From NCBI RefSeq assembly GCF_900091435.1, contig NZ_FMCS01000001.1, positions 991,512-1,055,511 on the forward strand: a stretch of 64,000 bases of DNA, read 5' to 3'. Of this stretch, positions 34,201 to 41,445 are shown piece by piece (positions within the stretch are counted from its first letter, which is position 1; each line of letters begins with the position of its first letter). This stretch comes from Micromonospora chaiyaphumensis. Its GTDB lineage: Bacteria; Actinomycetota; Actinomycetes; Mycobacteriales; Micromonosporaceae. A model generated the notes under the pieces. The model saw nothing but the letters and a program-made list of their open reading frames with translations. It was not told the origin of the DNA and made no database searches. The translations under genes and the position numbers were made by a program.

Positions 34201-35287
34201 CCAGCAACACCGCGGAGTAGGTCGGCAACGGCCGCCCGATGGTGACCGGCCGCCCGGGCAACAGCTCCCCGTAGATGGCGGTGACGGTGGCCTCGGTCGG
34301 CCCGTAGGTGTTCAGAATCCGCCGACCCGGCCGGCTCCACCGCTCGACCAGCTGACCCGGGCACGCCTCACCACCGACCAGCAGGTTCCGGATCCGCGGC
34401 AGGTCGCGGGGAATCGTGGCCAGCAGGGTGGGCACGCAGTAGAAGACCGTGATGCCCGTCTCGTCCAGGAAGTCGGCCAGCTCCGCCCCGAGCCGCCGGG
34501 AGTCCGTCGGGCCGGCCACCAACGTCGCACCGACCGACCAGGTTGGCCAGATCTCCTCGATCGCGAAGTCGAACGCGATCGTCATTCCCTGGTAGACGCG
34601 ATCATCCGGACGCACGTCGTACGCGCCCGGCACCACGTCCAGGAAGTTGCAGATGCTCGACTGCGCGACCTCGACACCCTTGGGCCGGCCGCTGGATCCC
34701 GACGTGTAGATCACGTAGGCGCTCGGGTCCCGGACACCGTCGCCGTCGAGATCCGGCCGGTCGGGGGGCGCCGCGGCGAGTTCGGCTACGCACTCGTCGA
34801 CGACGACAGCCCGCCGGTCACCCACCCGGTCGGCCAGTGCCGAGGAGGTCAACACCAGGTCGACCGCGGAATCCTCGGCGATGTACGCCACCCGGTCGGC
34901 CGGCGACTCGGGGTCGATCGGCACGAAGGCCGCTCCCGCCTTCCCCACGCCCAGCAACGCCACGTACGTCTCGACCGAGCGCTCCAGCAGGATGGCCACC
35001 CGGGCGCCACCCGCGACGCCGAGGGCGCGCAGGTGCTGGGCCAGCCGGTTGGCCCGCTCGTCCAGCTCCCGGTAGGTCAGCCGCTCGCTGCCGCACTCCA
35101 GTGCGACGGCCGACGGATTCCGGTCACACGCGGATTCGAACACGTGATGCAGGCGCCGCGTCCTGGTCACGCCGCCCTCGTCGCCCGGCCCCGCCGGATC
35201 GACGACCGGTGGGCCGACGACGACGCTTGTTGTCGCATCCACCTGCCGGGGCGACGCGGACGCACCGATGTGCTCGACCTGCTTCAC
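31217..35287 (-). CDS. Pls/PosA-family membrane NRPS (homopoly-amino acid synthetase-like)
   Basis: A 1356-residue synthetase with one adenylation domain (about 45-540: A3 Y-T-S-G-S-S-G-R-P-K-G, A5 N-T-Y-G-P-T-E, A7 Y-R-T-G-D, A10 S-G-K-V-D-R-K). A thiolation domain follows with G-G-H-S (Ser589). Then come about 700 residues of alternating membrane helices and three left-handed beta-helix (hexapeptide) blocks near 780-850, 1030-1110 and 1270-1340. There is no condensation or thioesterase domain. This is the layout of epsilon-poly-lysine synthetase Pls and poly-ornithine PosA, where the C-terminal tandem domains join monomers. Specificity positions read D-F-E-Y-L-G-T-V-T. GTG 35287 is chosen for AGGAGG 11 bases upstream. 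It is the first gene of the operon. Confidence 0.85.
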   Translation of the reverse strand: MKQVEHIGASASPRQVDATTSVVVGPPVVDPAGPGDEGGVTRTRRLHHVFESACDRNPSAVALECGSERLTYRELDERANRLAQHLRALGVAGGARVAILLERSVETYVALLGVGKAGAAFVPIDPESPADRVAYIAEDSAVDLVLTSSALADRVGDRRAVVVDECVAELAAAPPDRPDLDGDGVRDPSAYVIYTSGSSGRPKGVEVAQSSICNFLDVVPGAYDVRPDDRVYQGMTIAFDFAIEEIWPTWSVGATLVAGPTDSRRLGAELADFLDETGITVFYCVPTLLATIPRDLPRIRNLLVGGEACPGQLVERWSRPGRRILNTYGPTEATVTAIYGELLPGRPVTIGRPLPTYSAVLLDEQRQPVPDGEVGEICIGGPGVARGYVGRPDLTADRFIEHPLAPPGSRLYRTGDLGRVNEDGEIEYLGRADSEVKIRGHRVDLGEIESVLLEDAGVAEAVAALVPVTDGPDAPRELAAYLVLHDSDDQGSEELISRLCEILQTRLPAYMVPSFLDVVAALPTMPSGKVDRKRLPAPSRRLTRATGPLVAAEGELEEQVRAAWAEAFGIEPETLSVEADFFTDLGGHSLLAARVVSLLRAREVGVHPAVRDLYAHPTVRGMATHLGAADRIGGPTAPPRPTPLRHSSRRIALAGAGQGAVIYLLLLAVTLPVSFVYTRNDGFVSARVLMELMVAILLSYLGVRWVLPVLLARPLAAGIRPGRYRLWGPTYVRLWALNALLAIGPLPVLSGSPLIATYLRLLGARVGRRSIIATSAISLPSMISIGRDASVGYGVSLRPWRAEDGWVVVGPITIGSGAFVGANAVLEPGASVGAYAGVGEQSVLVHGEAVPPRQRWAGSPPAPTARLAPTVEAMFSYRRLRNGWRPHHIAAALAGLISLELGAIAMVLPSVALVWWVLLTRGLLAGLVATIPAGIVYVLTVCAVVAVGKRLVLPRVPVGVHHRVHSMLGVRKWIADKLLEFSLMFTNSLYATLYTGPWLRLLGAKVGRGAEVSTAAHLDPDLLTLGSESFVADMASLGAATFANGRVAFLPTTVGSRAFVGNAAFVPAGTVLGDGSLLGVSTLPPDNGVPEGTSWLGSPAMHLPVRQSSGSFSEELTFRPTRAMVARRLFVEFFRATLPASVLGASFYLYLLALSWLANGRDLLVPALVSPFVAMASSVAVILFCAATKRNVVGTYRPRVEPLWSDFVRRSEFVTGLYEAAAVPVGVGLLVGTPFLPPVLRWFGVRVGRRTWIGTTYLTEFDLVEIGDDATVGTDVSLQTHLFEDRVMKMSVVTVGAGATIGTRAIVLYDAVVGEDVSLESLSLLMKGEHLTRGTRWRGIPAQGVLTRDPLERQAA

Positions 35288-35942
35288 GGAAACGCGAACC
35301 TCCTGCGCGGACCATGCGGAACCCACCTGTTGGCAGGCAGCGACCACCGGGCGGTAGCTGGCCGGTCAACCAGGACGTGGCACCGAGAAGCCGCCGGAAA
35401 ACGCCCATGCGGGAACGCGCGCAGACGGGATATCTGCAGCATTACCCGCAATGCCCAATGAAGCTAGCAAAGCTCCCTATTGGTCACGTACCGGACTCCG
35501 AATCTCCGACTTTCGGTTGATTCGTGAGCCAGCCTGTCGGCGCCGTTCATGTCTGGCGGCGCCGGAGGTGCTGGAACCGGCAGTCACGTGTCCGGAGCCG
35601 GATCCCGCGCCGCCGCACGGGTTTGGCCGGCGCCTACCGCACGGAGCGGGCGGAGATCCTCTACATGCGACATCGACGGACTTCGGTCGATCTCGGCGGG
35701 CGGAGGTGAGGGCCGGCCGAGTGGGCGGAGGTGCGCGCCAATAGCGGACACTCATCGCAAGACGAGGACAAAACGGTCATGAAGGCACGAAAATCCGCGC
35801 CGTAAGCAATTTCGCTGATGCACAGGACAGCGGGCAGCGTCAATGTGTGCGGCTGCATATTCCCTGGTGAGACAGGCGCGGACCACGACCGGCTCCCGCG
35901 GTCCGGCCACCTGCTGCCGTGGCCGGACCGCGGTGCCGGAGG
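35288..35942. other. 655-bp region upstream of the NRPS operon
   Basis: No frame has convincing coding features. The part near 35420-35520 and 35750-35830 is distinctly less GC-rich than its surroundings, as expected for the promoter region of the NRPS operon. A short inverted repeat (GCATT/AATGC) is at 35439-35454. I cannot assign a promoter or operator. The end near the GH43 gene carries a terminator hairpin listed separately. Confidence 0.5.
35896..35933. terminator. Perfect 15-bp hairpin after the GH43-like gene
   Basis: The arms at 35896-35910 and 35919-35933 pair perfectly around an eight-base loop, 9 bp beyond the stop codon of the minus-strand GH43-like gene. Confidence 0.75.
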
Positions 35943-37634
35943 CTACGCCGCTCCGTTGAGCAAGGCCGCCAGGGCCTCGGCGAACCCGGTGTCGGCCGGC
36001 GACCCGCTCACGCCGATGCGCCAGGTCCCGCCCGGCAGGTCACCCATCGGCAGCGCCCGCCCACCCGGCTGCCACAGGGGCTGCCAGGCGATCGAGCCGC
36101 TCGGCCGGTTGAACCACCGGTTGTCCTCGCTCCAGGCCGACCCGTCCCGGTACGCGACCGCCAGCGTGGTCGTGTCGTCCGTCGCGAGCGTCCACCGGGT
36201 GAAGCCCGCCGCGTCCCCGTCGCGATCGGCGCCGGCCGGGTCCGCGAGCCGGGGCAGGGAGGAGTCGAGGTTCCAGGCGGCCTCCCAGACCGGCGCGCTG
36301 GTCGAGCCGGTCACGTGCCAGGCGAGGTCGACGTCCACCGTGGTCGGCGCGAACCGGAAGCGCCAGTCGACGGTCACCGGCTCGTCGCCGAGCGGGATGC
36401 CGGCCAGGAGCACGTCCGCGCCGTCGGGCGACACCGTCACGTTCCGGGCGGCGCCCGCCGTGTCCGTGGGCCCGAAGGTGCCGACCGCGAGGTAGGGCGC
36501 CGTGGATCGGAACGACGAGTCCGTCACGGGCCGGTACGCGCCCTGTCCGGTCGGGTCGGCCTCGTAGGAGACCAGCCGGGACTCGGGCGCCGTCTGCACG
36601 ACGGCCCGGTAGTGGGGCGTGCTGACGACCCTCCCCTTCGTCACCACCGGCGTGCGCCAGTTCAGCGGCGCGAGCCAGAGCCCGCCCTGACCCCAGCCGG
36701 CGCCCGTGACGTACCACTGGCCGGTGCCGGAGTCGTCCTTGACCACCTCGGCGGCGTGCGCCTCGATCCGGCCGGCGAGCTGGTCGACGGTGAAGTGGAA
36801 CGGGTCCTCGCTCCGGTACACACGGGTGTCCTGGTAGCCGCTCTCACAGCAGACGAAGAGATACCACGAGCCGCCGCGGTGCACCACGAACGGTGACTCG
36901 GTCGGCCCGCCGAAGGTGCCGGTGGCCGGGTGCTCGAAGGCCGTCCGCCGGTCGCTCCAGTGCACGAGGTCCGGGCTGGTGCGGTAGGCGACGATGTGGT
37001 GGCCACCGGCCGGGGTGCTGTTGGCGGTGTAGTACATGACCCACCGGTTGCCGACCCGGGTCACCATCGGGTCCCGACCGTCGAAGCCGTCGGTGAAGAG
37101 CGGGTTGCCCGGGTGCCGCGTCCAGGTCGTCAGGTCCGTGGACGTGGCGAGGTGCATCCGGTACGCCTCGTGGTCGGCGGTGCCCCCCGCGTAGAACATG
37201 TAGTAGGTGCCGCCGTGGAACAGCACGTACGGCGCCCAGATGTGCGTCTCCCCCGCGCCCGGGTCGGCCGCCAGGGCGAACGGCTGCTTCGTCCAGGGGC
37301 CCCGGGGTGACGGCGCCGTGGCGTGCCCGAAGAACTTCTCGTCCAGCGGGTCGGCCGGCTCGGCGTGGGTGATCGCGAAGACGTGCCACAGGCCCGTCGC
37401 GCGGTCACGCACCATGGTGTGGTCGTTGTAGTACCAGCGCTCGTCCTCGCCGACGCTGGGGTCGTACACGTTCACGAACTCGCCGGCGGTGACCTGGACG
37501 GACCGGTTCTCGTACGGCTGGTTCGTCAACCCGGCGGTGTCGGCGGCCCGGGCCGGCGCCGGGGCCACGATCAGTCCCAGGGCGAGGGCGAGCAGCGCGG
37601 ACAGCCGACCGACGCGGGACGGTGGGCGGGGCAT
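35943..37634 (-). CDS. Secreted GH43-like five-bladed beta-propeller glycoside hydrolase
   Basis: A 563-residue protein with a signal peptide (A-P-A-R-A cleavage about residue 30). The N-terminal 330 residues form a beta-propeller of the GH43/GH32-type clans. Y-Y-N-D-H-T-M-V with Asp71 is the likely general base. G-F-D-G-R-D-P-M-V carries the second Asp near 173, and P-T-E-S-P-F carries the acid Glu near 231. A C-terminal beta-sandwich of about 200 residues follows. Enzymes of this kind release arabinose or related furanosides from plant or bacterial polysaccharides. GGAGG precedes the ATG. It follows the ABC genes on the same strand, separated by a hairpin. Confidence 0.75.
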   Translation of the reverse strand: MPRPPSRVGRLSALLALALGLIVAPAPARAADTAGLTNQPYENRSVQVTAGEFVNVYDPSVGEDERWYYNDHTMVRDRATGLWHVFAITHAEPADPLDEKFFGHATAPSPRGPWTKQPFALAADPGAGETHIWAPYVLFHGGTYYMFYAGGTADHEAYRMHLATSTDLTTWTRHPGNPLFTDGFDGRDPMVTRVGNRWVMYYTANSTPAGGHHIVAYRTSPDLVHWSDRRTAFEHPATGTFGGPTESPFVVHRGGSWYLFVCCESGYQDTRVYRSEDPFHFTVDQLAGRIEAHAAEVVKDDSGTGQWYVTGAGWGQGGLWLAPLNWRTPVVTKGRVVSTPHYRAVVQTAPESRLVSYEADPTGQGAYRPVTDSSFRSTAPYLAVGTFGPTDTAGAARNVTVSPDGADVLLAGIPLGDEPVTVDWRFRFAPTTVDVDLAWHVTGSTSAPVWEAAWNLDSSLPRLADPAGADRDGDAAGFTRWTLATDDTTTLAVAYRDGSAWSEDNRWFNRPSGSIAWQPLWQPGGRALPMGDLPGGTWRIGVSGSPADTGFAEALAALLNGAA

Positions 37635-37696
37635 GCGTACCTCCAGAGCTCTACGGGTGGCGAGGTGGTGAGCCGGACGGGCGCGCGACCGGCGCC

Positions 37697-37725
37697 GGTC
37701 CGCCGCCCGTCTCCGGCGGCGGACC
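37697..37725. terminator. Hairpin between solute-binding protein and GH43-like gene
   Basis: The 11-bp arms at 37697-37707 and 37715-37725 are perfect complements. It lies 13 bp after the binding-protein stop on the minus strand and may terminate or attenuate transcription before the GH43-like gene. Confidence 0.6.
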
Positions 37726-37737
37726 AGCGCCTGGGCC

Positions 37738-38739
37738 CTACTGCTTGCCGCCGAGCGTGGTGTAGACCTCCGCGGCGTTCTCCTTGGTGATCTGCTGGGT
37801 GCCGAGGGTGGTCGTCTTCGGGACGTCCTTGGCGCAGTCGACGAGGATCTTCTTGGCCAGGTCGATCGCCTCACGCCCGCCGGTCGGGTACTGGAACGTC
37901 GCCTGGAGGCGGCCCTGCTCGACGGCCTTGATGCCGCCCGAGGGGACCGGCAGCGCGTCGATCCCGGTGAACTTGATCGCCGTCTCCTTGCCGGCCGCCT
38001 TCGCCGCCAGGTAGGCGCCCTCCGCCATCGGGTCGTTGTGCGAGTAGACCGCGTCGATGTCCGGGTTGGCCTTGAGCATCGCGTCCATGACGCTCTGCCC
38101 CTTCTCCCGCAGCCACTCGGCGGTCTGGCTCGCCACGATCTCGATCTTCGGGTTGCTCGCGATGCCCTCCCGGAAGCCCTGGGCACGCTCGGCGGCCGGG
38201 GTCGAGCCGGGCAGGCCGGAGATCTCCACGACCTTGCCACCCTGCGGCAGCAGCGTCTTCGCGTAGTACTCCCCCGCCGCCTTTCCGATCGCGACGTTGT
38301 CGCCACCGATGAAGGCCGTGTAGGCGTCACCCTCGACCTTGCGGTCCAGCACGATGACCGGGATCCCCTGGTCGTACGCCTTCTTGACCACCGCGGTCAG
38401 CGGCTTCGCCTCGTTCGGCGAGATGATCAGCAGGTTGATGCCCTGGGAGAGGAAGTTCTCCACGTCGGCCACCTGCTTGCTGTTGTCCTGGGCCGCGTCC
38501 GAGACGACCACCTTGAAGCCGGGCACGGACTTCGCGGCGTTGGTCACGTCGTCGTTCATGACCTGCCGGTACGGCTCGGCGTTGTTGGCCTGGGACATGC
38601 CGATCAGGAAGTCCTTGCCGCTGCCGCACTTCGCCGAGGCGTCGGAGCTGCTGCCGGGATCGTCCTCGACGCTGCAGGCCGAGGTGGCGACGAGCGCGGC
38701 CAGCGCCAGGATCGTGGCGGCTCTTCGGGCGTAACGCAT
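37738..38739 (-). CDS. Sugar-binding lipoprotein of an RbsB-type ABC importer
   Basis: A 333-residue periplasmic-binding-protein type-1 lipoprotein, with lipobox T-S-A-C-S near residue 22. The mature part has [25 protein letters not shown] and F-I-G-G-D-N-V-A, a pattern common to ribose/YtfQ-type pentose or furanose binders. I choose ATG 38739 because the GGAGGA seven bases upstream overlaps an earlier in-frame ATG. It is the last gene of the ABC set. Confidence 0.85.
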   Translation of the reverse strand: MRYARRAATILALAALVATSACSVEDDPGSSSDASAKCGSGKDFLIGMSQANNAEPYRQVMNDDVTNAAKSVPGFKVVVSDAAQDNSKQVADVENFLSQGINLLIISPNEAKPLTAVVKKAYDQGIPVIVLDRKVEGDAYTAFIGGDNVAIGKAAGEYYAKTLLPQGGKVVEISGLPGSTPAAERAQGFREGIASNPKIEIVASQTAEWLREKGQSVMDAMLKANPDIDAVYSHNDPMAEGAYLAAKAAGKETAIKFTGIDALPVPSGGIKAVEQGRLQATFQYPTGGREAIDLAKKILVDCAKDVPKTTTLGTQQITKENAAEVYTTLGGKQ

Positions 38740-38763
38740 GGTTTCCTCCATGGGGTGGTGGGG

Positions 38764-39828
38764 TCAGGCGATGCGAGGACGGAGCTTCTGCAGTGCGGCG
38801 GCAGCCACGATGACCAGGCCCTTGACGACCAGCTGCACGTTCGCGTCGATGTTGTTGAGCGCGAGGATGTTGTTGAGGATCCCGAGCAGCAGGGCACCGG
38901 CGATGGTGCCGCCCATCGATCCACTGCCACCGGCGAGGCTCGTCCCGCCGATGACCACGGCCGCGATGGCGTCCAGCTCGTAGCCGGCGCCGTCGTTCGG
39001 GCTGCCCTGGTTGAGCTGCCCGGCGTGGATGATCCCGGCCAGCGCGGCGAGCAGGCCGGCGATCGCGAACACGGTGACGCGGACGCGGCGGACCGGCACC
39101 CCGGACAGCCGGGCGGCCTTCTCGTTGCCGCCGATGGCGTACACGTGCCGGGCGAAGGCCGTGCTGCGCAGCACCAGCAGCGCGCCGACGCCGATGGCGA
39201 GGAACAGCAGCGCCGGCACCGGGAGGATCCCGTTGATCGATCCGCTCAGCACCGAGAACGACTCCGGTGCCTCCTGCGGCCCGTCGCCGTAGGCGATGGG
39301 GATGCCCAGACCGCCGGACCACATCCGGGCGATGCCGCGGGCCGCCTGGAGGCCGGCGAGGGTGACGATGAACGACTGGATGCCGAGCCGGGCGACGATC
39401 GCACCCTGGGTGGCGCCGAAGGCGGCGCCGATGAACAGCACGATCAGGACCGTCGGCAGCACGCCCATGCCGCTGTCGACCATCAGGGTGGCCGACCCGA
39501 CCGCGGCGAGCCCGAGCACCGCCCCGACGGAGAGGTCGATCCCGCCGATGAGGATCACGAACGTCATTCCGACCGCGATGATGCCGATCTCCGAGACCGC
39601 CCGGACGATGTTGGCCAGGTTCCCGGAACTGAGGAAGACGTTCTCGCCGTTGCGGACGGGTGACACGGCGATCGCGATGACGAAGACAGCGACAAGGCCG
39701 AACAGGCTCTGGAACCGGAAGAAGCTGTCGACGATCGCGTGCCGGTCCCGCGGCAGCCGGATCGGCCGGCGACGGGGCGGTGTCTCGGGCGGCGCTTCGG
39801 CGACGACGGTGGGGCTGGGCGGGTTCAT
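38764..39828 (-). CDS. RbsC-type sugar ABC permease
   Basis: A 354-residue permease with a 35-residue hydrophilic, Pro-rich leader and about ten helices. Conserved segments G-G-I-D-L-S-V-G-A, A-R-L-G-I-Q-S-F-I-V-T-L-A, A-I-G-G-N-E-K-A-A-R-L-S-G and G-G-T-S-L-A-G-G-x-G place it in the ribose/xylose/galactose permease family. Its ATG overlaps the stop of the ATPase gene. Only one permease is needed per homodimer. Confidence 0.9.
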   Translation of the reverse strand: MNPPSPTVVAEAPPETPPRRRPIRLPRDRHAIVDSFFRFQSLFGLVAVFVIAIAVSPVRNGENVFLSSGNLANIVRAVSEIGIIAVGMTFVILIGGIDLSVGAVLGLAAVGSATLMVDSGMGVLPTVLIVLFIGAAFGATQGAIVARLGIQSFIVTLAGLQAARGIARMWSGGLGIPIAYGDGPQEAPESFSVLSGSINGILPVPALLFLAIGVGALLVLRSTAFARHVYAIGGNEKAARLSGVPVRRVRVTVFAIAGLLAALAGIIHAGQLNQGSPNDGAGYELDAIAAVVIGGTSLAGGSGSMGGTIAGALLLGILNNILALNNIDANVQLVVKGLVIVAAAALQKLRPRIA

Positions 39829-41363
39829 CGGGCCTCCTTGGCATCGTCCCCGTTGGCCGCGGCGAGGATTGCTTGTTGGGTGGCGGACGCGCGGGGAAGC
39901 GCGGCCACGGTGCGACCGCGGTGCAGGACGACCACCCGGTCACAGAGGCTGAGCAGCTCCGGCAGTTCGGACGAGGCGAGCAGGATCGCTATGCCGTTGT
40001 CGGCGAGCTGGTGCAGCAGCCGGTAGATCTCGGCCTTGGCCCCGATGTCGACGCCTCTGGTCGGCTCGTCGAGCAGCAGCAGCCGCGGTCGCGTCAGCAG
40101 TTGCTTGGCGAACACGACCTTCTGCTGGTTGCCGCCGGAGAGCGTGGCCGTGGCGACCGCGGGCGAGGCCGCCTTCACCGCCAGGGCCCGGAGCTCTCCG
40201 GCCACCGTCCGCCTCACCGCCTGCCGGCGTACCAGGCCGAGGGTCGTCATGGACGACAACGCGGAGAGCACGACGTTGTCGGTCACCGAGTGTTCGAGCA
40301 TCAGCCCGGCGCCACGCCGGTCCTCGGGGACGAACGCCACCCCGCGCGCCAGGGCCGTCCGTGGGCCGTGCGGGCGGTACGGGCGGCCGTCGATCGTCAC
40401 CTGGCCGGCGCGGCGGCCGGAGCCCCCGGCACCGAAGAGGGTCTCGAGCAGTTCGGTACGGCCCGCGCCCATCAGCCCGGCGAGACCGACGATCTCGCCG
40501 GCGCGCACCGAGAGGTCGACACCGGCCGGCTCGGTGCGCCCCGGTGTCGGCCGGCGGGGCGTCACGGCGAGCCCACGGACGTCGAGCAGCACGTCCCCGG
40601 GCTCGTTGCGCCCCTCTCCGAAGAGCGCGTCGACCGACCGGCCGACCATCAGCTGGATGATGTCGTCGCGGGAGGCGGTCTTCGGGTCGACGCTGCCCGC
40701 GACGCCGCCGTTGCGCAGCACGGTGACCCGGTCGGCGACGACCTCGATCTCCGCCATCCGGTGCGAGATGTAGACGATGCCGACGCCCGCCCGGCGCAGC
40801 TCCGCGATCGTCGCGAAGAGGCGTTCGACCTCGGCGTCCGCCAGTGCGGCGGTCGGCTCATCCATGATCAGCACCCGCGCGTCCAGCGACAGCGCCCGGC
40901 CGATCTCGACCAGTTGCTGCTCGCCGACGCGCAGCGACCCGACGAGCCGCCGTGGGTCGAGGTCGGCGCCGAGCGTACGCAGGTGGTCCGTGGCCTGCCG
41001 GCGCATCCGGCGGATGTCGACGGTGCCCACCCGGGTGCGCGGCTCGCGCCCGAGGAACATGTTCTCCGCGATGGAGAGCCCGGCCACCAGGTCGAGCTCC
41101 TGGTGGATCGTGGCGATGCCGGCGCGTTGCGCGCCGGCCGGGCCGCCGAAGCTCACGGGTCGCCCCGAGACCTCGATGGCGCCGTCGTACTCGGTGATCA
41201 CGCCGGAGAGAATGTTGATCAGCGTTGACTTGCCGGCGCCGTTCTCGCCGAGCAGCGCGTGCACCTCACCCGCTCGGACGGTGAGGTCGATGTCGCGGCA
41301 GGCGTGCACACCGCCGAACCGCTTGCCGATGCCGGTCATCCGGACCAGCGGGCTGTCTGTCAT
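39825..41363 (-). CDS. RbsA-type sugar ABC ATPase
   Basis: A 512-residue protein with two tandem ABC domains. The first has Walker A G-E-N-G-A-G-K-S-T and a signature region S-L-R-V-G-E-Q-Q. The second has G-L-M-G-A-G-R-T-E, a degenerate Walker A as usual, and L-S-G-G-N-Q-Q-K with Walker B L-L-L-L-D-E-P-T. It energises uptake of a monosaccharide. It is the first gene of the importer unit and starts 82 bp after the GH172 stop, with a hairpin in between. Confidence 0.9.
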   Translation of the reverse strand: MTDSPLVRMTGIGKRFGGVHACRDIDLTVRAGEVHALLGENGAGKSTLINILSGVITEYDGAIEVSGRPVSFGGPAGAQRAGIATIHQELDLVAGLSIAENMFLGREPRTRVGTVDIRRMRRQATDHLRTLGADLDPRRLVGSLRVGEQQLVEIGRALSLDARVLIMDEPTAALADAEVERLFATIAELRRAGVGIVYISHRMAEIEVVADRVTVLRNGGVAGSVDPKTASRDDIIQLMVGRSVDALFGEGRNEPGDVLLDVRGLAVTPRRPTPGRTEPAGVDLSVRAGEIVGLAGLMGAGRTELLETLFGAGGSGRRAGQVTIDGRPYRPHGPRTALARGVAFVPEDRRGAGLMLEHSVTDNVVLSALSSMTTLGLVRRQAVRRTVAGELRALAVKAASPAVATATLSGGNQQKVVFAKQLLTRPRLLLLDEPTRGVDIGAKAEIYRLLHQLADNGIAILLASSELPELLSLCDRVVVLHRGRTVAALPRASATQQAILAAANGDDAKEAR

Positions 41364-41403
41364 GCGGCACCTCGTGGTCGTCGCGGGTCTGCTGCGGGTC
41401 GGG

Positions 41404-41441
41404 CCGGAGCCGCCGGGCCCGGGTCGACCCGGCGGCTCCGG
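41404..41441. terminator. 14-bp hairpin between the GH172 and ABC genes
   Basis: The arms at 41404-41417 and 41428-41441 are perfect complements with a ten-base loop. It starts 4 bp after the GH172 stop codon on the minus strand and precedes the importer genes, so it may attenuate the large transcript. Confidence 0.6.
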
Positions 41442-41445
41442 TCGG

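Noticed and set aside
31217..35287. A classical modular NRPS with missing modules
   Set aside because: There is no condensation, epimerisation or thioesterase domain. The membrane/hexapeptide C-terminus matches the Pls/PosA type instead of a truncated assembly line.
35661..35858. A 65-codon minus-strand ORF upstream of the NRPS operon
   Set aside because: No ribosome site, no recognisable motif and a composition that does not match the neighbouring genes.
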